Notes: a model not told the origin generated them from the sequence alone. 64,000 nt of DNA from Bacteroidales bacterium UBA4345 (GCA_002396385.1 DGTD01000036.1:1-64000); one strand, 5' to 3'; shown: positions 26,715 through 35,719, counted from the first letter of the stretch. A program made the numbers and translations.

Positions 26715-27662
26715 TTACAATATGGCTTTTATGTAGACTGCGAATATGTTTTTAGGAAGAGTGAAGGCTCTGTTCCATTTTGCAGGGTAGGCCTTTAGAG
26801 AATTGGCTACTGTCTCATCTTGTTTCAGGGTGCCGAACAGCTTAAGTGTTGCCAATAAGCCGTTTTTGGCTTTTTCACGTATAAATGAGGTGTAGAGGCA
26901 CCTTATGCCGAATTCTGCTATACTGGCGGGCTTTATGGCGTAAACTTGCGTCAATTCCTGCATCTCGCGTATCGAGTTCTCTACTTTCTTGAATGCCCAA
27001 TGGCTGTACGATTTGTTTTGGTTATTAGCGTAATCGACATGTATGTAGTAGTCGTGCGGAATCGTTTCTAACACACAACCTCTTGCCGCTATTGTTGCTA
27101 GTACTTTGGCGTTGAACAGGGTGTCTTCAACCGAGTGGGTGTTATTGTCTGTGAATGTGATGTTGTTCTCTTTAAGAAATTCACGTTTGTAGAGGTGTGG
27201 ATGTATGTGTGTGGTGTACCTACGCATAACTAGGTTGTTCAGGGTTTCATCTATCCAGCTGTTCGGATTGTTTCCTTTCCAAAAGGCAGCTTTTGAACCC
27301 AAAACTCCTGATAAAACGGCTGAAGCTCCGTTTGCTATGGCCTTTTTGTATAAATCTTCATACATATTCAGTTCGCGGTAGTCGTCGTGGTCCGAAAAGC
27401 CGATGTAGTCTCCGGTGGCTACGGCCATACCTCTGTTCCGGCTTTCGCCTATGTTCAGGTTGTGCTCGTTGCGTACCACCTTTATGCGGGCGTCTTGTTG
27501 CGCATAAGCCTCTACCGCCTTGTCTGTTCCGTCGGTGGGGCAGTCTAGAACGCATATAATCTCTATGTCCTGCAGGGTCTGTTGGGTTAGGGTGTCCAAA
27601 CAGGGCTTTATATGCTCTCCTGCGTTGTAGACGGGCACTATGACACTGATCTTCGGATTCAT
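26715..27662 (-). CDS. Family 2 glycosyltransferase (first gene of the glycan operon)
   Basis: 315 residues from the ATG at 27660-27662; an earlier TTG at 27680 adds six residues before the conserved MNPKISVIVPVYNAG start and is rejected. GT-A domain as in its paralogues: VLDCPTDGTDKAVEAYAQ, NIGESRNRGMAVATGDYIGF, SDHDDYRELNMYEDLY. The C-terminal half is distinct. It opens a five-gene minus-strand operon (three glycosyltransferases, DUF4421, flippase) with junctions from a 3-base gap to a 4-base overlap. Confidence 0.9.
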   Translation of the reverse strand: MNPKISVIVPVYNAGEHIKPCLDTLTQQTLQDIEIICVLDCPTDGTDKAVEAYAQQDARIKVVRNEHNLNIGESRNRGMAVATGDYIGFSDHDDYRELNMYEDLYKKAIANGASAVLSGVLGSKAAFWKGNNPNSWIDETLNNLVMRRYTTHIHPHLYKREFLKENNITFTDNNTHSVEDTLFNAKVLATIAARGCVLETIPHDYYIHVDYANNQNKSYSHWAFKKVENSIREMQELTQVYAIKPASIAEFGIRCLYTSFIREKAKNGLLATLKLFGTLKQDETVANSLKAYPAKWNRAFTLPKNIFAVYIKAIL

Positions 27663-27697
27663 TTCGCTCTTGCTCTCCAAAATTTCTTACAATATTG

Positions 27698-27705
27698 CAA
27701 ATTTA
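27698..27705 (-). promoter_or_regulatory. Candidate -7 element (TAAATTTG) for the glycan operon
   Basis: A perfect TAnnTTTG on the minus strand 35 bases before the first ATG. The -33 position is poor. Confidence 0.45.
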
Positions 27706-27780
27706 CAAAGTTTTAGACACCTATCAGCTTTTCTTTTCAATTTACCCCCGATGTCCCTGTCTCTTTTTGTGCTGATTATG

Positions 27781-27814
27781 AAAAAAGGTGTAGCTTTTTT
27801 GTGGCTACACCCTT
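27781..27814 (-). terminator. Terminator of the lichenase gene
   Basis: Stem GGTGTAGC/GCTACACC (27787-27794 with 27804-27811), 9-nt loop, followed on the minus strand by TTTTTT. Confidence 0.85.
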
Positions 27815-27837
27815 TTCTGGACGTTTACGCTAATTGG

Positions 27838-28668
27838 TTACTTTATCTCTTTGGTCAGTCTCATTACCAGTTTCCCATCTTCTATGGTTACGTTGTTTGG
27901 CGATTCTGTTACTTGTTCCATCACCCAGTCGCCTTTTGCCCAGCGTGTACTGTTGAAGGTGCCAAAATCGTCGGTCCAGCGTTCTGTAAAGGTGCCGGTC
28001 GCGGTGTCGTAGTCCGACACTTTCACGTAGTCGATGTATTGGGCGATGGGCAGTTTGTTCGGATTCAGGTTGCCTACCCATGAGGCGCTTTTACTAGACC
28101 ACAGGTTGAAACGCAGACTTTGTGCCTCAACCAGGGCTTCCACTTGCTTTTTGGAGTCGGTTTGCGCTTCGGTCTTCCTTGCCAGTACACCGTCTACTGT
28201 CCACGATACGTAGGTCGGTGTCCACTCTACAACGTAGGTGTGGTAGTCGGCATCGGCGGCGTAACCTAGCTGTTGGATTTTCTCGGAAGTGATTTGTTGC
28301 TCCTTCGTGCCTGTAATAAGGTTGCTTTGGAAACTGTTCGGATCTTTGCCTATAACCTCTATGTCTATCTCGTTCCATACCTTTCCTCCTCCTTTGTACG
28401 AGTCGTTGTAGTATAGGAACATAGAGCTGATGCAGCCAGGTGCGTAGGCCATTTTCATCCGTGCCTCGAATCGGCCGTAGGTGAAACTCTCTTTTGTATA
28501 GAGCTCGGCTCCACTGAATTTGTATTTCGTGAGGTCTATCAGGCTGTAGTCAGTTTCGTCTACTACGGGTTTTCTGGGTGTGTAGTCGTCTTCGTCGTCC
28601 TTTGAACACGAGGTGTTGCATAGTAGCATTCCTGAGCACAGCAGGCAGAGTAGTGTAGTGTTTCTCAT
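27838..28668 (-). CDS. Circularly permuted GH16 beta-1,3-1,4-glucanase (lichenase) lipoprotein
   Basis: 276 residues. Signal peptide with Cys21 followed by SKDDEDD, an acidic signal typical of surface-exported Bacteroidetes lipoproteins. The catalytic motif WNEIDIEVIG gives Glu100 (nucleophile), Asp102 and Glu104 (acid/base). The order of strands is permuted: the segment equal to the start of Bacillus lichenase (WTDDFGTFNSTRWAKGDWVM) lies here at the C-terminus, near residues 225-245, after the catalytic half. Fibrobacter succinogenes lichenase has the same arrangement and closely similar text (FSGAELYT, EARMKMA, SSMFLY, GKDPNSFQSN). It would cut mixed-linkage cereal glucans at the cell surface. 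It stands alone with its own terminator, next to the glycan operon but not part of it. Confidence 0.93.
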   Translation of the reverse strand: MRNTTLLCLLCSGMLLCNTSCSKDDEDDYTPRKPVVDETDYSLIDLTKYKFSGAELYTKESFTYGRFEARMKMAYAPGCISSMFLYYNDSYKGGGKVWNEIDIEVIGKDPNSFQSNLITGTKEQQITSEKIQQLGYAADADYHTYVVEWTPTYVSWTVDGVLARKTEAQTDSKKQVEALVEAQSLRFNLWSSKSASWVGNLNPNKLPIAQYIDYVKVSDYDTATGTFTERWTDDFGTFNSTRWAKGDWVMEQVTESPNNVTIEDGKLVMRLTKEIK

Positions 28669-28698
28669 CTTTATTCGTATTTTCGGTTTGTTTTATGG

Positions 28699-28706
28699 CA
28701 AATATA
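28699..28706 (-). promoter_or_regulatory. Candidate -7 element (TATATTTG) for the lichenase gene
   Basis: Perfect TAnnTTTG on the minus strand 30 bases before the ATG; no -33 TTTG at the right distance. Confidence 0.4.
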
Positions 28707-28807
28707 GGCGGAACTTCTGTCGAGGAATGTGATTTTTTACCCATCTTCTGTGAATATTCGGCTTTTTTAGTCTGCCCCTTCCGGTGAATGGTTTCCTCCT
28801 CTGCCAC

Positions 28808-29737
28808 TTAATAAATAAGCTTGAAGTAGGTGTCAATTATGCAGAAGTGCTTCTTTGCTGCAAAAATGCGCTCAACAAACAGCATTCCATCGGTTGTGGC
28901 TGGAGTGAATGCAGACCAAACACGTTTCCGGGCTTCGTAGTTGTAGTTGGGGCTCTTGTAGAGGGTCCGTATGGCTTTCCGTATGCTGCGGTGGTAAACT
29001 TCGTTTATCCGTTTGCCCAATGCTTTGTTTCCGTCGTTGTTCAGTTTGTTTTTTGCGGTATAGTCTAATTCTGCTATCCTGAAGCAGACTTTAGCGTCTT
29101 TCACATCCGACAGTGTGTTATTGTCTTGCACGCGGTAATGGTATAAGGCTGTTGGCAGTGTGCGGAATTTTCTGCATTTAAGGTAATAGGCGTACGAGAA
29201 GAGGTGGTCTTCACAGTAACTGATGCTTTCGTCGAAGCGTTGCTCTCCTATAAGGTCTCTTTTGTACATCGTGTTCCATACAAAAGCGTGGTAGCGGCTG
29301 ACTTCCGTCTGTAGAAAGTAGTCGCTTAGTTTGTCGGTAGTGTGTAGGGGGGTACTCACAGTTTTACGCTTCCTCCCTTCTTTTACGTAGCCGATTCTTA
29401 CCACGTCTATGTCTTCGTCGAAGTGAGATAAATAGGTCTGAAGCGTGTCTGGTTCCATCCAGTCGTCGGCATCGGCAAAAGTCACATAGGTGCCTGTCGC
29501 ATGGTCTAACCCGTGGTTTCTGGCTTTGCTGACTCCTCCGTTGGTAAGGTGGAAAACCCTGACCCGTGGGTCTTGCTGGGCATACTGGTCACAAAGGACG
29601 CCCGAATGGTCGTTGCTGCCGTCGTCAACTAGCAACAGCTCTGTGTCGGTGTAGCTCTGCGCGAGTAGGCTCTCAACGCATTGCCCGAGGTAACGCTCCG
29701 CATTGTATACGGGTACTATGACTGATACGGTTGCCAT
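28808..29737 (-). CDS. Family 2 glycosyltransferase
   Basis: 309 residues from the ATG at 29735-29737; the longer TTG start at 29752 would overlap the upstream gene. GT-A domain: ATVSVIVPVYNAERYLGQCV, LLVDDGSNDHSGVLCDQYA, NGGVSKARNHGLDHATGTYV, FADADDWMEPDTL, with the more usual DDGS and DADD motifs. It is thus a different subgroup from the three glycosyltransferases at 22214-27662. It is the last gene of an operon with the lipoprotein and HD-domain genes (2- and 16-base gaps). Confidence 0.9.
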   Translation of the reverse strand: MATVSVIVPVYNAERYLGQCVESLLAQSYTDTELLLVDDGSNDHSGVLCDQYAQQDPRVRVFHLTNGGVSKARNHGLDHATGTYVTFADADDWMEPDTLQTYLSHFDEDIDVVRIGYVKEGRKRKTVSTPLHTTDKLSDYFLQTEVSRYHAFVWNTMYKRDLIGEQRFDESISYCEDHLFSYAYYLKCRKFRTLPTALYHYRVQDNNTLSDVKDAKVCFRIAELDYTAKNKLNNDGNKALGKRINEVYHRSIRKAIRTLYKSPNYNYEARKRVWSAFTPATTDGMLFVERIFAAKKHFCIIDTYFKLIY

Positions 29738-29739
29738 GT

Positions 29740-30516
29740 TTATTGGTCCCAAATGTCGGTATAGTCCTCTTCTGTCTTAAACGACACAGGTTTGCACTGG
29801 GTATAGGTGGCCGGGTTGTTTACCACCTTGTAGTAAGTCTCTCCCTTCGATTTCACAACATTTATGCCACGCCAGTGTGTGTCGTAACCGTTACTGTACA
29901 CTTCCAATTTCAGAACCGTACCTTTCAGCGAGTTCGCATCTTCGTAGGCATTGCTCTTGTGGCTGCGTATGGTTACTTTGAATGGCTTGTTGGCCTTGTA
30001 GGCATTTTCTGGTGTCGCACCCTCTAAATACGAGGCCACAAGCTGGGGGGTGTAGTAATCGCCGTATTTTGGGTTGTAGCGGTCTTTAAGTATCGATAAA
30101 ACGCTGCTGGTGTTGAGGCTGGTATTTGCCATTTTCAGGCATTCTTCGCCGGCGGTGTGGTCGTGGTTATAGATTTCGAATGCGAATAGCTCTAATACAA
30201 CGGCTCCTTCTGGTGTCGTTCCCAGTTGTTCTTGTGCCTTTTGGAACTCCTCTACGTTTCTAGGGAATGTGTTAAAGGAGACGCTGGCTGTTTCTCCGGG
30301 TTTATAGGTCTTCGGATTTATGCTGCCTTCTGTCTGGAAACTGAATTCGGCAGAAGATGCCGCCTTTGTTTTCTCCGTTGCCACGTTTGCTGTTGTTGGT
30401 GTGCAGAACGTCGTGTTATTCGGGGCGTCTGCTGCTGCGGGTTGCCCGCTGTTGTTGTCGCATGCGGCAAGCGAAAGTGCGGCAAGCGTTGTTGCATATA
30501 GTGCCTTTATTCTCAT
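29740..30516 (-). CDS. Lipoprotein of unknown function
   Basis: 258 residues. Signal peptide ending LAAC (Cys19), an Ala/Thr/Asn-rich spacer (about 20-60), then a mixed alpha/beta domain with SINPKTYKPGETASVSFNTF, EGAVVLELFAFEIY and LKLEVYSNGYDTHWRGINVV. I do not recognise the family with certainty. Middle gene of an operon with an HD-domain protein upstream and a glycosyltransferase downstream; the mix of functions gives no clear hint of its job. Confidence 0.75.
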   Translation of the reverse strand: MRIKALYATTLAALSLAACDNNSGQPAAADAPNNTTFCTPTTANVATEKTKAASSAEFSFQTEGSINPKTYKPGETASVSFNTFPRNVEEFQKAQEQLGTTPEGAVVLELFAFEIYNHDHTAGEECLKMANTSLNTSSVLSILKDRYNPKYGDYYTPQLVASYLEGATPENAYKANKPFKVTIRSHKSNAYEDANSLKGTVLKLEVYSNGYDTHWRGINVVKSKGETYYKVVNNPATYTQCKPVSFKTEEDYTDIWDQ

Positions 30517-30532
30517 TTAGTTGAAATGCTTT

Positions 30533-31171
30533 TTAGTATTCGTCTTCCTCGTCGGTTGTCTTGCGCTCAAGCAGCCCTGCTGCCAATGCGTCTGCGCTTT
30601 GTATGATGCTTACCAGTGGGTAGAGTTCTTTCGCTGTGTCGAAACACTTCTGGTCTTCTATGCTGTTCATGTTTATGCCCCACGAACCCATATGCCAGCG
30701 TATGGCAAGCATTTCGGCATCGTCTAGTTCCAGCCCGCTGCACAAAAGTAGAATGACCGACTTTTCCCCATGTCCCATCGGAAAATCCTTATAGCTTACT
30801 TTGTAGCAGTCGCAGTCTACCCATTCGCCAAGGCGGGTTTTCCGTTTTTTTACACTTTGTTTATAGATGTCGGCTTTGCATACATCGTGGAGTAGCGACG
30901 CTAAAATCAGGCTGTCTCTTTTCACTTCTTTCTCGATGGAGGTGTCAAGCTGCTTCATGCCTTCCCATATTTTTTCTGCGGCATAGAAGGTGTTGAGCGA
31001 GTGTTGAACCAAACCGCCTGCTATGTTCAGGTGGTGGTTGCAAGAGGCTGGTGCCTCGAAAAAAGACATCTTTTCCAGATCTTCTATAACCGATTCAACT
31101 CCGTCCCTTTCTGTCGAGCGTAATAGCTCGCAAAAAGTGTCTTTGTTCTTTTTCACATCTATTTCTATCAT
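30533..31171 (-). CDS. HD-domain phosphohydrolase-like protein
   Basis: 212 residues. HD-superfamily pattern: HHLNIAGGLVQHSLNTFYAA (first His), ILASLLHDVCKAD (HD pair), GHGEKSVILL and IRWHMGSWG (further His), SADALAAG (Asp). This spacing fits metal-dependent HD hydrolases and resembles the YhaM/oligonucleotide-hydrolase type, but the N-terminal OB domain of YhaM is absent. Substrate unknown. First gene of a three-gene operon. Confidence 0.82.
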   Translation of the reverse strand: MIEIDVKKNKDTFCELLRSTERDGVESVIEDLEKMSFFEAPASCNHHLNIAGGLVQHSLNTFYAAEKIWEGMKQLDTSIEKEVKRDSLILASLLHDVCKADIYKQSVKKRKTRLGEWVDCDCYKVSYKDFPMGHGEKSVILLLCSGLELDDAEMLAIRWHMGSWGINMNSIEDQKCFDTAKELYPLVSIIQSADALAAGLLERKTTDEEDEY

Positions 31172-31557
31172 TTTTCTTTTTATTTGGTTCTAAGTTCAAA
31201 TATACACCATATACTCCCATCTTTCACTTCTTCCATAACTTTTCTTGTTTTTATGGAAAAAGAGGAGGGCTTTGCATGTGAACAAGAGCAGACAAAGTGT
31301 TGCCTCTGCTGCTCCTTGTTTCATAATATAGTTATATTAAGGTTTCGTTAACCAACAAACCCGAGCAGTCAAACAATTCACACAATAAATACTGCTCTTT
31401 TTGCTTGTTGCGTAACAAAATTATGTGCTTTGCTTTACTTGATAACTGCCAATTCTTATTATGTTATGACAAAAGGAAATTTTGGCATATTTATCTGACA
31501 TATGTTTTATAAACCGGCTGTTTGTGACAATTTATTCTGCCGTTTTTAAAAATTGTC
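31172..31557. other. Intergenic region with hairpins, no gene seen
   Basis: 386 AT-rich bases between the HD-operon start and the regulator gene end. A candidate -7 (TATATTTG, 31197-31204, minus) serves the HD operon. Two plus-strand hairpins are visible: CAAG-AGCAG around 31282 pairing with CTGCT-C-CTTG, and GAGCAGT/ACTGCTC (31363-31369 with 31391-31397) followed by TTTTT, which looks like a terminator but has no plus-strand gene before it. Confidence 0.45.
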
Positions 31558-32664
31558 CTATTCGTTTTCTGCCTTTTCAGCCCTTAGCAAACTCCTATAC
31601 GATCCGAACCCGCTGTCTTCGGCGATGGCTTGCTTGGAATATTCGGGGTGCTCTTTGTGTAATACTTTGGCATGTGCCAAACGGTAGGAATTGACCATTT
31701 TGATAAAACTGCCATATTTTAGTTTGCTCACGTTGCGAAGTGTTGGCACATTGGTGTTCAACATTCGGGCCAGCTCCATTATGGTCAGGCTCGGATTCAG
31801 ATATGGCTTGTCGTTTTCCATCAGTTGCTGTAGTTGTACCTCGAAGCCCTCGTTGGGCTTGGTCGCAATGCCTTCGTCTTCGGTCAGACTCTCTGTCATC
31901 TCGTCGGCTTCTGTGACCGGATTGACTGCGTTCTTTGGTTGGTATTCCTCAGGTATTGGCTGGATGTGGCTGTCAAGCACGTAGTTCAAGAAGAACACGT
32001 AGGCGGCTGCTATTACGAAAAATGCCCCTCCCATTATATAATGGTTCTTGGTGATAAAGGTCAGCCATATAATGGGAAGCATGATTATTATGCGTGGGGT
32101 GATGTCTTTGGCGAAGTTGTTCGGAAATTCTTCCTCGTTCGAGTATTTGTTCTCGTAAAATATGCGCATCTGTTCTTTCAACCAGAACAAGGTCCGCATT
32201 ATCGCTATCGAGAATATCGTACCCAATGCTCCTGCAATACACAGAATGTTAAATTCATAGGCTTGCAGAATGCCTTTGTCTAGCCATCCTAGCAGGGTGA
32301 TGATTATTTCAAATGCTATTGGTATGTGGCTCAGCAATATAAGCTTTACCTCTAGTTTCTTTATCTGGCTGCAATGCTTTATAATGCCCGTGACTATCAG
32401 GTTGGGTGTTATCAGCAGACAGAAACACCTTGCCGATATCAGGTTATCGGGGTTGTTCGGTTGTAATATGCAACCCAGCAGTATTATGTTTATCGCATAG
32501 GTGAAAATCCATTTCTTCCGGTTCGGATAGTAAAAGTCCGGATTGTTTTTGTAAGGTGCGCATATGTGTCTCCATTTTGTATAAGCGCAGAACAATCCCG
32601 AGACAATAAGGGATAGCGTGGCGGAGTACAGGAAAAGGTTACTGTTGACTATAATATTGTCCAT
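31558..32664 (-). CDS. Membrane-anchored AraC-type transcription regulator
   Basis: 368 residues. Seven or so hydrophobic segments (about 8-245) are followed by an acidic linker (about 250-285) and a C-terminal AraC-type helix-turn-helix (about 285-368): YLNPSLTIMELARMLNTNVP, YGSFIKMVNSYRLAHAKVL, SKQAIAEDSGFGSYRSLLRA. The second HTH ends very soon after the GF-S motif, so it is slightly short. Such proteins are thought to sense envelope or small-molecule signals with the membrane part. No structural gene is adjacent in the same operon, so the regulon is unknown. Confidence 0.85.
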   Translation of the reverse strand: MDNIIVNSNLFLYSATLSLIVSGLFCAYTKWRHICAPYKNNPDFYYPNRKKWIFTYAINIILLGCILQPNNPDNLISARCFCLLITPNLIVTGIIKHCSQIKKLEVKLILLSHIPIAFEIIITLLGWLDKGILQAYEFNILCIAGALGTIFSIAIMRTLFWLKEQMRIFYENKYSNEEEFPNNFAKDITPRIIIMLPIIWLTFITKNHYIMGGAFFVIAAAYVFFLNYVLDSHIQPIPEEYQPKNAVNPVTEADEMTESLTEDEGIATKPNEGFEVQLQQLMENDKPYLNPSLTIMELARMLNTNVPTLRNVSKLKYGSFIKMVNSYRLAHAKVLHKEHPEYSKQAIAEDSGFGSYRSLLRAEKAENE

Positions 32665-32886
32665 ATAGTTTTATATATTGTGAATTGTTTATGTATCAAA
32701 GAATAAGTCTTTATCAGACGAAATTATGCAAAAATAATCAAATTTTCTAATTTATACGGTTAATATCCACTATTTCGTCGCTTTTCTTTTGTTTCCTCTG
32801 TATGTTGTTGTGCGTTCGCTACTCCCGAAAAATACATGTTCCGGCAGGTCTCTCTCTCATTGTCACTTGCTGTGTCTTAGGCCTTA

Positions 32887-32920
32887 ATGAAAAGGGCGTA
32901 TCGCAAACCGCGATACGCCC
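32887..32920 (-). terminator. Terminator of the DUF1599-DoxX-tpiA operon
   Basis: An 11-bp perfect GC-rich stem GGGCGTATCGC/GCGATACGCCC (32894-32904 with 32910-32920), 5-nt loop, then TTTT on the minus strand. Confidence 0.9.
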
Positions 32921-32945
32921 CTGTCTTTTATGCGCGCGTTGGCTC

Positions 32946-33701
32946 TTACTTCCAAGCTTCGATGATTGGCATGAAGGTGTCTGCCTTCAAGGCTGCGCCA
33001 CCAATCAAACCACCGTCAATGTCTGGCTGTGCGAACAACTCAGGTGCGTTGCTGCCCTTGCATGAACCGCCGTAGAGGATAGAAGTCTCTTCTGCTACCT
33101 TTGCATCGTAGTGGTCGGCAATTGACTTACGGATGAAAGCGTGAACTTCTTGTGCCTGCTCGCTAGTTGCGGTAAGGCCTGTTCCGATTGCCCATACTGG
33201 CTCGTAGGCTACTACGCATTTCGCGAAGTCTGCTGCTGAAAGGGTATACAATGCGGCCATCTGACCTTCGATTACTGACTTGAAGGTGTTAGATTCGCGC
33301 TCTTCCTTGATCTCACCTACACAGAAGATTGGGGTCAAACCGTTGGCAAGTGCCTGCTGGAGTTTCTTGATCAGAAGTGCGTTGTTCTCGCCGTGGTACT
33401 GACGACGCTCTGAGTGGCCGAGGATGACGTACTTTGCGCCAGTTGATGCAATCATGTTTGCTGCAACTTCGCCTGTGTATGCGCCCTTCTCCTGTGCTGA
33501 GCAGTCTTCTGCTCCTACACCAATGATTGTGCCTTCAACTTCCTTTGCTACAGATGCAACTGAAATGAATGGAGTGCATACTACTACGTCGCACTTTACT
33601 GTCTTGCCGGCAAGCGCTGCCTTCAAATCTTTTGCCAATGCAATACCTTCTTGCAGGGTGGTGTTCATCTTCCAGTTGCCTGCTACGATTTTCTTTCTCA
33701 T
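32946..33701 (-). CDS. tpiA: Triosephosphate isomerase
   Basis: 251 residues, a complete TIM barrel. Catalytic residues are all present: Lys in AGNWKMN (residue ~11), His in GHSERR (~97) and Glu in [11 protein letters not shown] (~168); the phosphate loop GGSCKGSNA and the GLIGGAALK end are intact. Interconverts dihydroxyacetone phosphate and glyceraldehyde 3-phosphate in the cytoplasm. Last gene of an operon with DUF1599 and DoxX genes, an order common in Bacteroidales. Confidence 0.97.
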   Translation of the reverse strand: MRKKIVAGNWKMNTTLQEGIALAKDLKAALAGKTVKCDVVVCTPFISVASVAKEVEGTIIGVGAEDCSAQEKGAYTGEVAANMIASTGAKYVILGHSERRQYHGENNALLIKKLQQALANGLTPIFCVGEIKEERESNTFKSVIEGQMAALYTLSAADFAKCVVAYEPVWAIGTGLTATSEQAQEVHAFIRKSIADHYDAKVAEETSILYGGSCKGSNAPELFAQPDIDGGLIGGAALKADTFMPIIEAWK

Positions 33702-33738
33702 TTGTTTTATATTTTAAAAGATAAGTAAAATAATTCGG

Positions 33739-35025
33739 TTAGTTTTCTGCGCTTCCCCCTTCCTGCACTGCTTCGACTGTGGTGGCTGGTTGGGCTTTCG
33801 CACTCTTCATCCGGTTCCAACCCCATTTTATTAAGTCGACGAGCTTGTCAAGGGCCAGTATAATGCCCAATATGATGGCGAAGTCGCCTAATAGGCTGAA
33901 AAACTTCTTCCAGACCGACTGTGTTTGCAGGGTCGCTTCTTCGTTCTCTTCTAGTTTGCCTTCAAACGTTGGCATCCCGTAATGGCTCCACATCCGGTAT
34001 ATGGTACCGTCTTTCACCAGTATCAGACCAGGGTTCGACTGTATCATGTTGCTCAACACTCTCCGGTCGGCGTTTACAATCGGATATTCGGCTCCGCCCG
34101 ATTCTACACAATATTCTTCTGCTATGTTGCCATCGGCTTTGGTGGCGGTTAGGCAGTAGAATCGGTAGTTGTTGTCGCGGGCATAGTCGTATATGTCGTT
34201 TATCTGGTGGCGGGCCGATGTGCTTGCTTCTCTCAGGTCTTCTGCTACAAGCAGGAAGGTGTAGCCTTTGTAGTATGCTATCTCTTTTGTTATGTCGCCT
34301 TCCCCTCGGCTGTAGATTTGCAGGGCTGGGGCCTCTATACCTTCGGGGGTGGTTATCCGGCAGTCGTGCGTCGTGCTGAATAACTCGTTATCGTCCCACA
34401 GCACCTCTTCGCCGGTCAGTTTGTGGTCGCTCGTAAACGTTCGCAGGTCGGTTCCTGGGTGGTACGGACTTAAGTCTACCATTGGAAGCCTGACATAACT
34501 GGTTATCGATACGCAAATTGAGAATGCTAGGCTTATGGGTCCTATTGCCCACTCTATGCGGTTGGAGAATACACTCTTACTGTATTCACGCCATATAAAG
34601 ATGAGTATGGCGGTGGTCAGCCATACCACATATAGCCAGAACGACATCCGGTCGCTTGTCGGAAGTCCCGCTATCTGGTGGTTGCCCGTTACGGGCGAAA
34701 CAAATGCGGTGTAGAAGCTGAAGGGAGTCAGGAATCCTAACAACAATACCGTGTAGAGTGAGGTCTTCCGGATGTTGGTCCCCAGTAGCGAACAGATTCC
34801 TATTGCAAACTCGGCGGCTGCAAACGACATTGCCAGCAGTGTCGACAACGGCTGGAAAAAAGTTAGTCCGGCAGCTTCCAGGTAGTCGTTCACCATTCCT
34901 GCCCCTATTACAGGGTTGCAGGCCCTGATGAATCCGAAGACCACAAACGTGATGCCCAGTAGCACACGGCACAGCGTGACTATGGCTATCTTCAGTTTGC
35001 TGTTTGCTGTCGGGTCTTTCTGCAT
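33739..35025 (-). CDS. DoxX-family membrane protein with C-terminal extension
   Basis: 428 residues. N-terminal DoxX-type four-helix membrane part (about 10-150; FVVFGFIRACNPVIGAGM, FAAAEFAIGICSLLGTN), then a further membrane segment (~165-185), a thioredoxin-like extracytoplasmic domain (about 230-365) without an obvious CxxC pair, and a C-terminal membrane helix (~375-395). Related proteins next to tpiA in Bacteroidales are often labelled DoxX; a role in redox or quinone chemistry is inferred only. Sits 5 bases after the DUF1599 gene and 37 bases before tpiA. Confidence 0.85.
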   Translation of the reverse strand: MQKDPTANSKLKIAIVTLCRVLLGITFVVFGFIRACNPVIGAGMVNDYLEAAGLTFFQPLSTLLAMSFAAAEFAIGICSLLGTNIRKTSLYTVLLLGFLTPFSFYTAFVSPVTGNHQIAGLPTSDRMSFWLYVVWLTTAILIFIWREYSKSVFSNRIEWAIGPISLAFSICVSITSYVRLPMVDLSPYHPGTDLRTFTSDHKLTGEEVLWDDNELFSTTHDCRITTPEGIEAPALQIYSRGEGDITKEIAYYKGYTFLLVAEDLREASTSARHQINDIYDYARDNNYRFYCLTATKADGNIAEEYCVESGGAEYPIVNADRRVLSNMIQSNPGLILVKDGTIYRMWSHYGMPTFEGKLEENEEATLQTQSVWKKFFSLLGDFAIILGIILALDKLVDLIKWGWNRMKSAKAQPATTVEAVQEGGSAEN

Positions 35026-35029
35026 GGAG

Positions 35030-35569
35030 CTATTCGTTGAAGTCTATCTTTATCAAACCGAATACGGCATAGTTCACCATGTCCATATAGTTGGCGCCTA
35101 TCCCTTCCGATATCAGGGTCTTGCTGTCGTTGTCTTCTATCTGTTTGGTGCGGTACAGTTTCATGAGGATGAGGTCGGTGTACGATGTCGTACGCATCGA
35201 ACGCCATGCTTCGTCGTAGTCGTGGTTCTTTGCCACCATCAGGTCGCGGGTCGTCTTCATTTTCTCGTCGTAGGCGGCTAGGGCTTCTTCTTCACTCATA
35301 TCGCACGTCTCGCTGAATCCTTTTTCCAACTGGATAAGCCCAATTATTCCGTAGTTGACTATGGCGACCAATTCCGGCCTGATGCCTTCGTCTATCATCG
35401 CATGACCTTTGGTCTCCAACGTCCTGATGCGGTTCGCCTTAATGAATATCTGGTCGGTTATCGAACTGGCGCGCATTATGCGCCATGCTGCTCCGTAATC
35501 CTTTAGTTTTTTTGAATAAATGTCTCTGCACGAGGCAATTACTTTGTCAAACTGTTCTTCTGTCTTCAT
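35030..35569 (-). CDS. DUF1599 protein (two-repeat)
   Basis: 179 residues made of two similar halves. Each has a YGxAWRxMR / YDEAWRSMR motif, a TDxIxxKxxRxxxLE / TDLILMKLYRTKQIED motif and a VNYGIIGLIQLEKGF / VNYAVFGLIKIDFNE ending. This is DUF1599, also called nucleotide modification associated domain 1. The function is not established. First gene of the operon ending with tpiA. Confidence 0.9.
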   Translation of the reverse strand: MKTEEQFDKVIASCRDIYSKKLKDYGAAWRIMRASSITDQIFIKANRIRTLETKGHAMIDEGIRPELVAIVNYGIIGLIQLEKGFSETCDMSEEEALAAYDEKMKTTRDLMVAKNHDYDEAWRSMRTTSYTDLILMKLYRTKQIEDNDSKTLISEGIGANYMDMVNYAVFGLIKIDFNE

Positions 35570-35598
35570 CTTGGCGCCTTCTTATCGAATTTTTTTTG

Positions 35599-35606
35599 CA
35601 AATTTA
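35599..35606 (-). promoter_or_regulatory. Candidate -7 element (TAAATTTG) for the DUF1599 operon
   Basis: Perfect TAnnTTTG on the minus strand, 29 bases before the ATG; the -33 position is not matched. Confidence 0.45.
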
Positions 35607-35670
35607 CTTTTTTTTTGGTGATTTTTGACTTATTCGGCTGATTTTAGAGGGTAGTGTTTGTTCTTTTCTT

Positions 35671-35702
35671 TTTGTCTGCTTTGTTCCTTTTGCTTACTTT
35701 TG
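35671..35702 (+). promoter_or_regulatory. Promoter of the NUDIX gene
   Basis: TTTG (35671-35674), 20 bases, TACTTTTG (35695-35702): a complete -33/-7 pair. It lies 17 bases before the ATG at 35720 and rules out the longer start at 35654. Confidence 0.8.
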
Positions 35703-35719
35703 TGAAATTTTTCGTGCTT

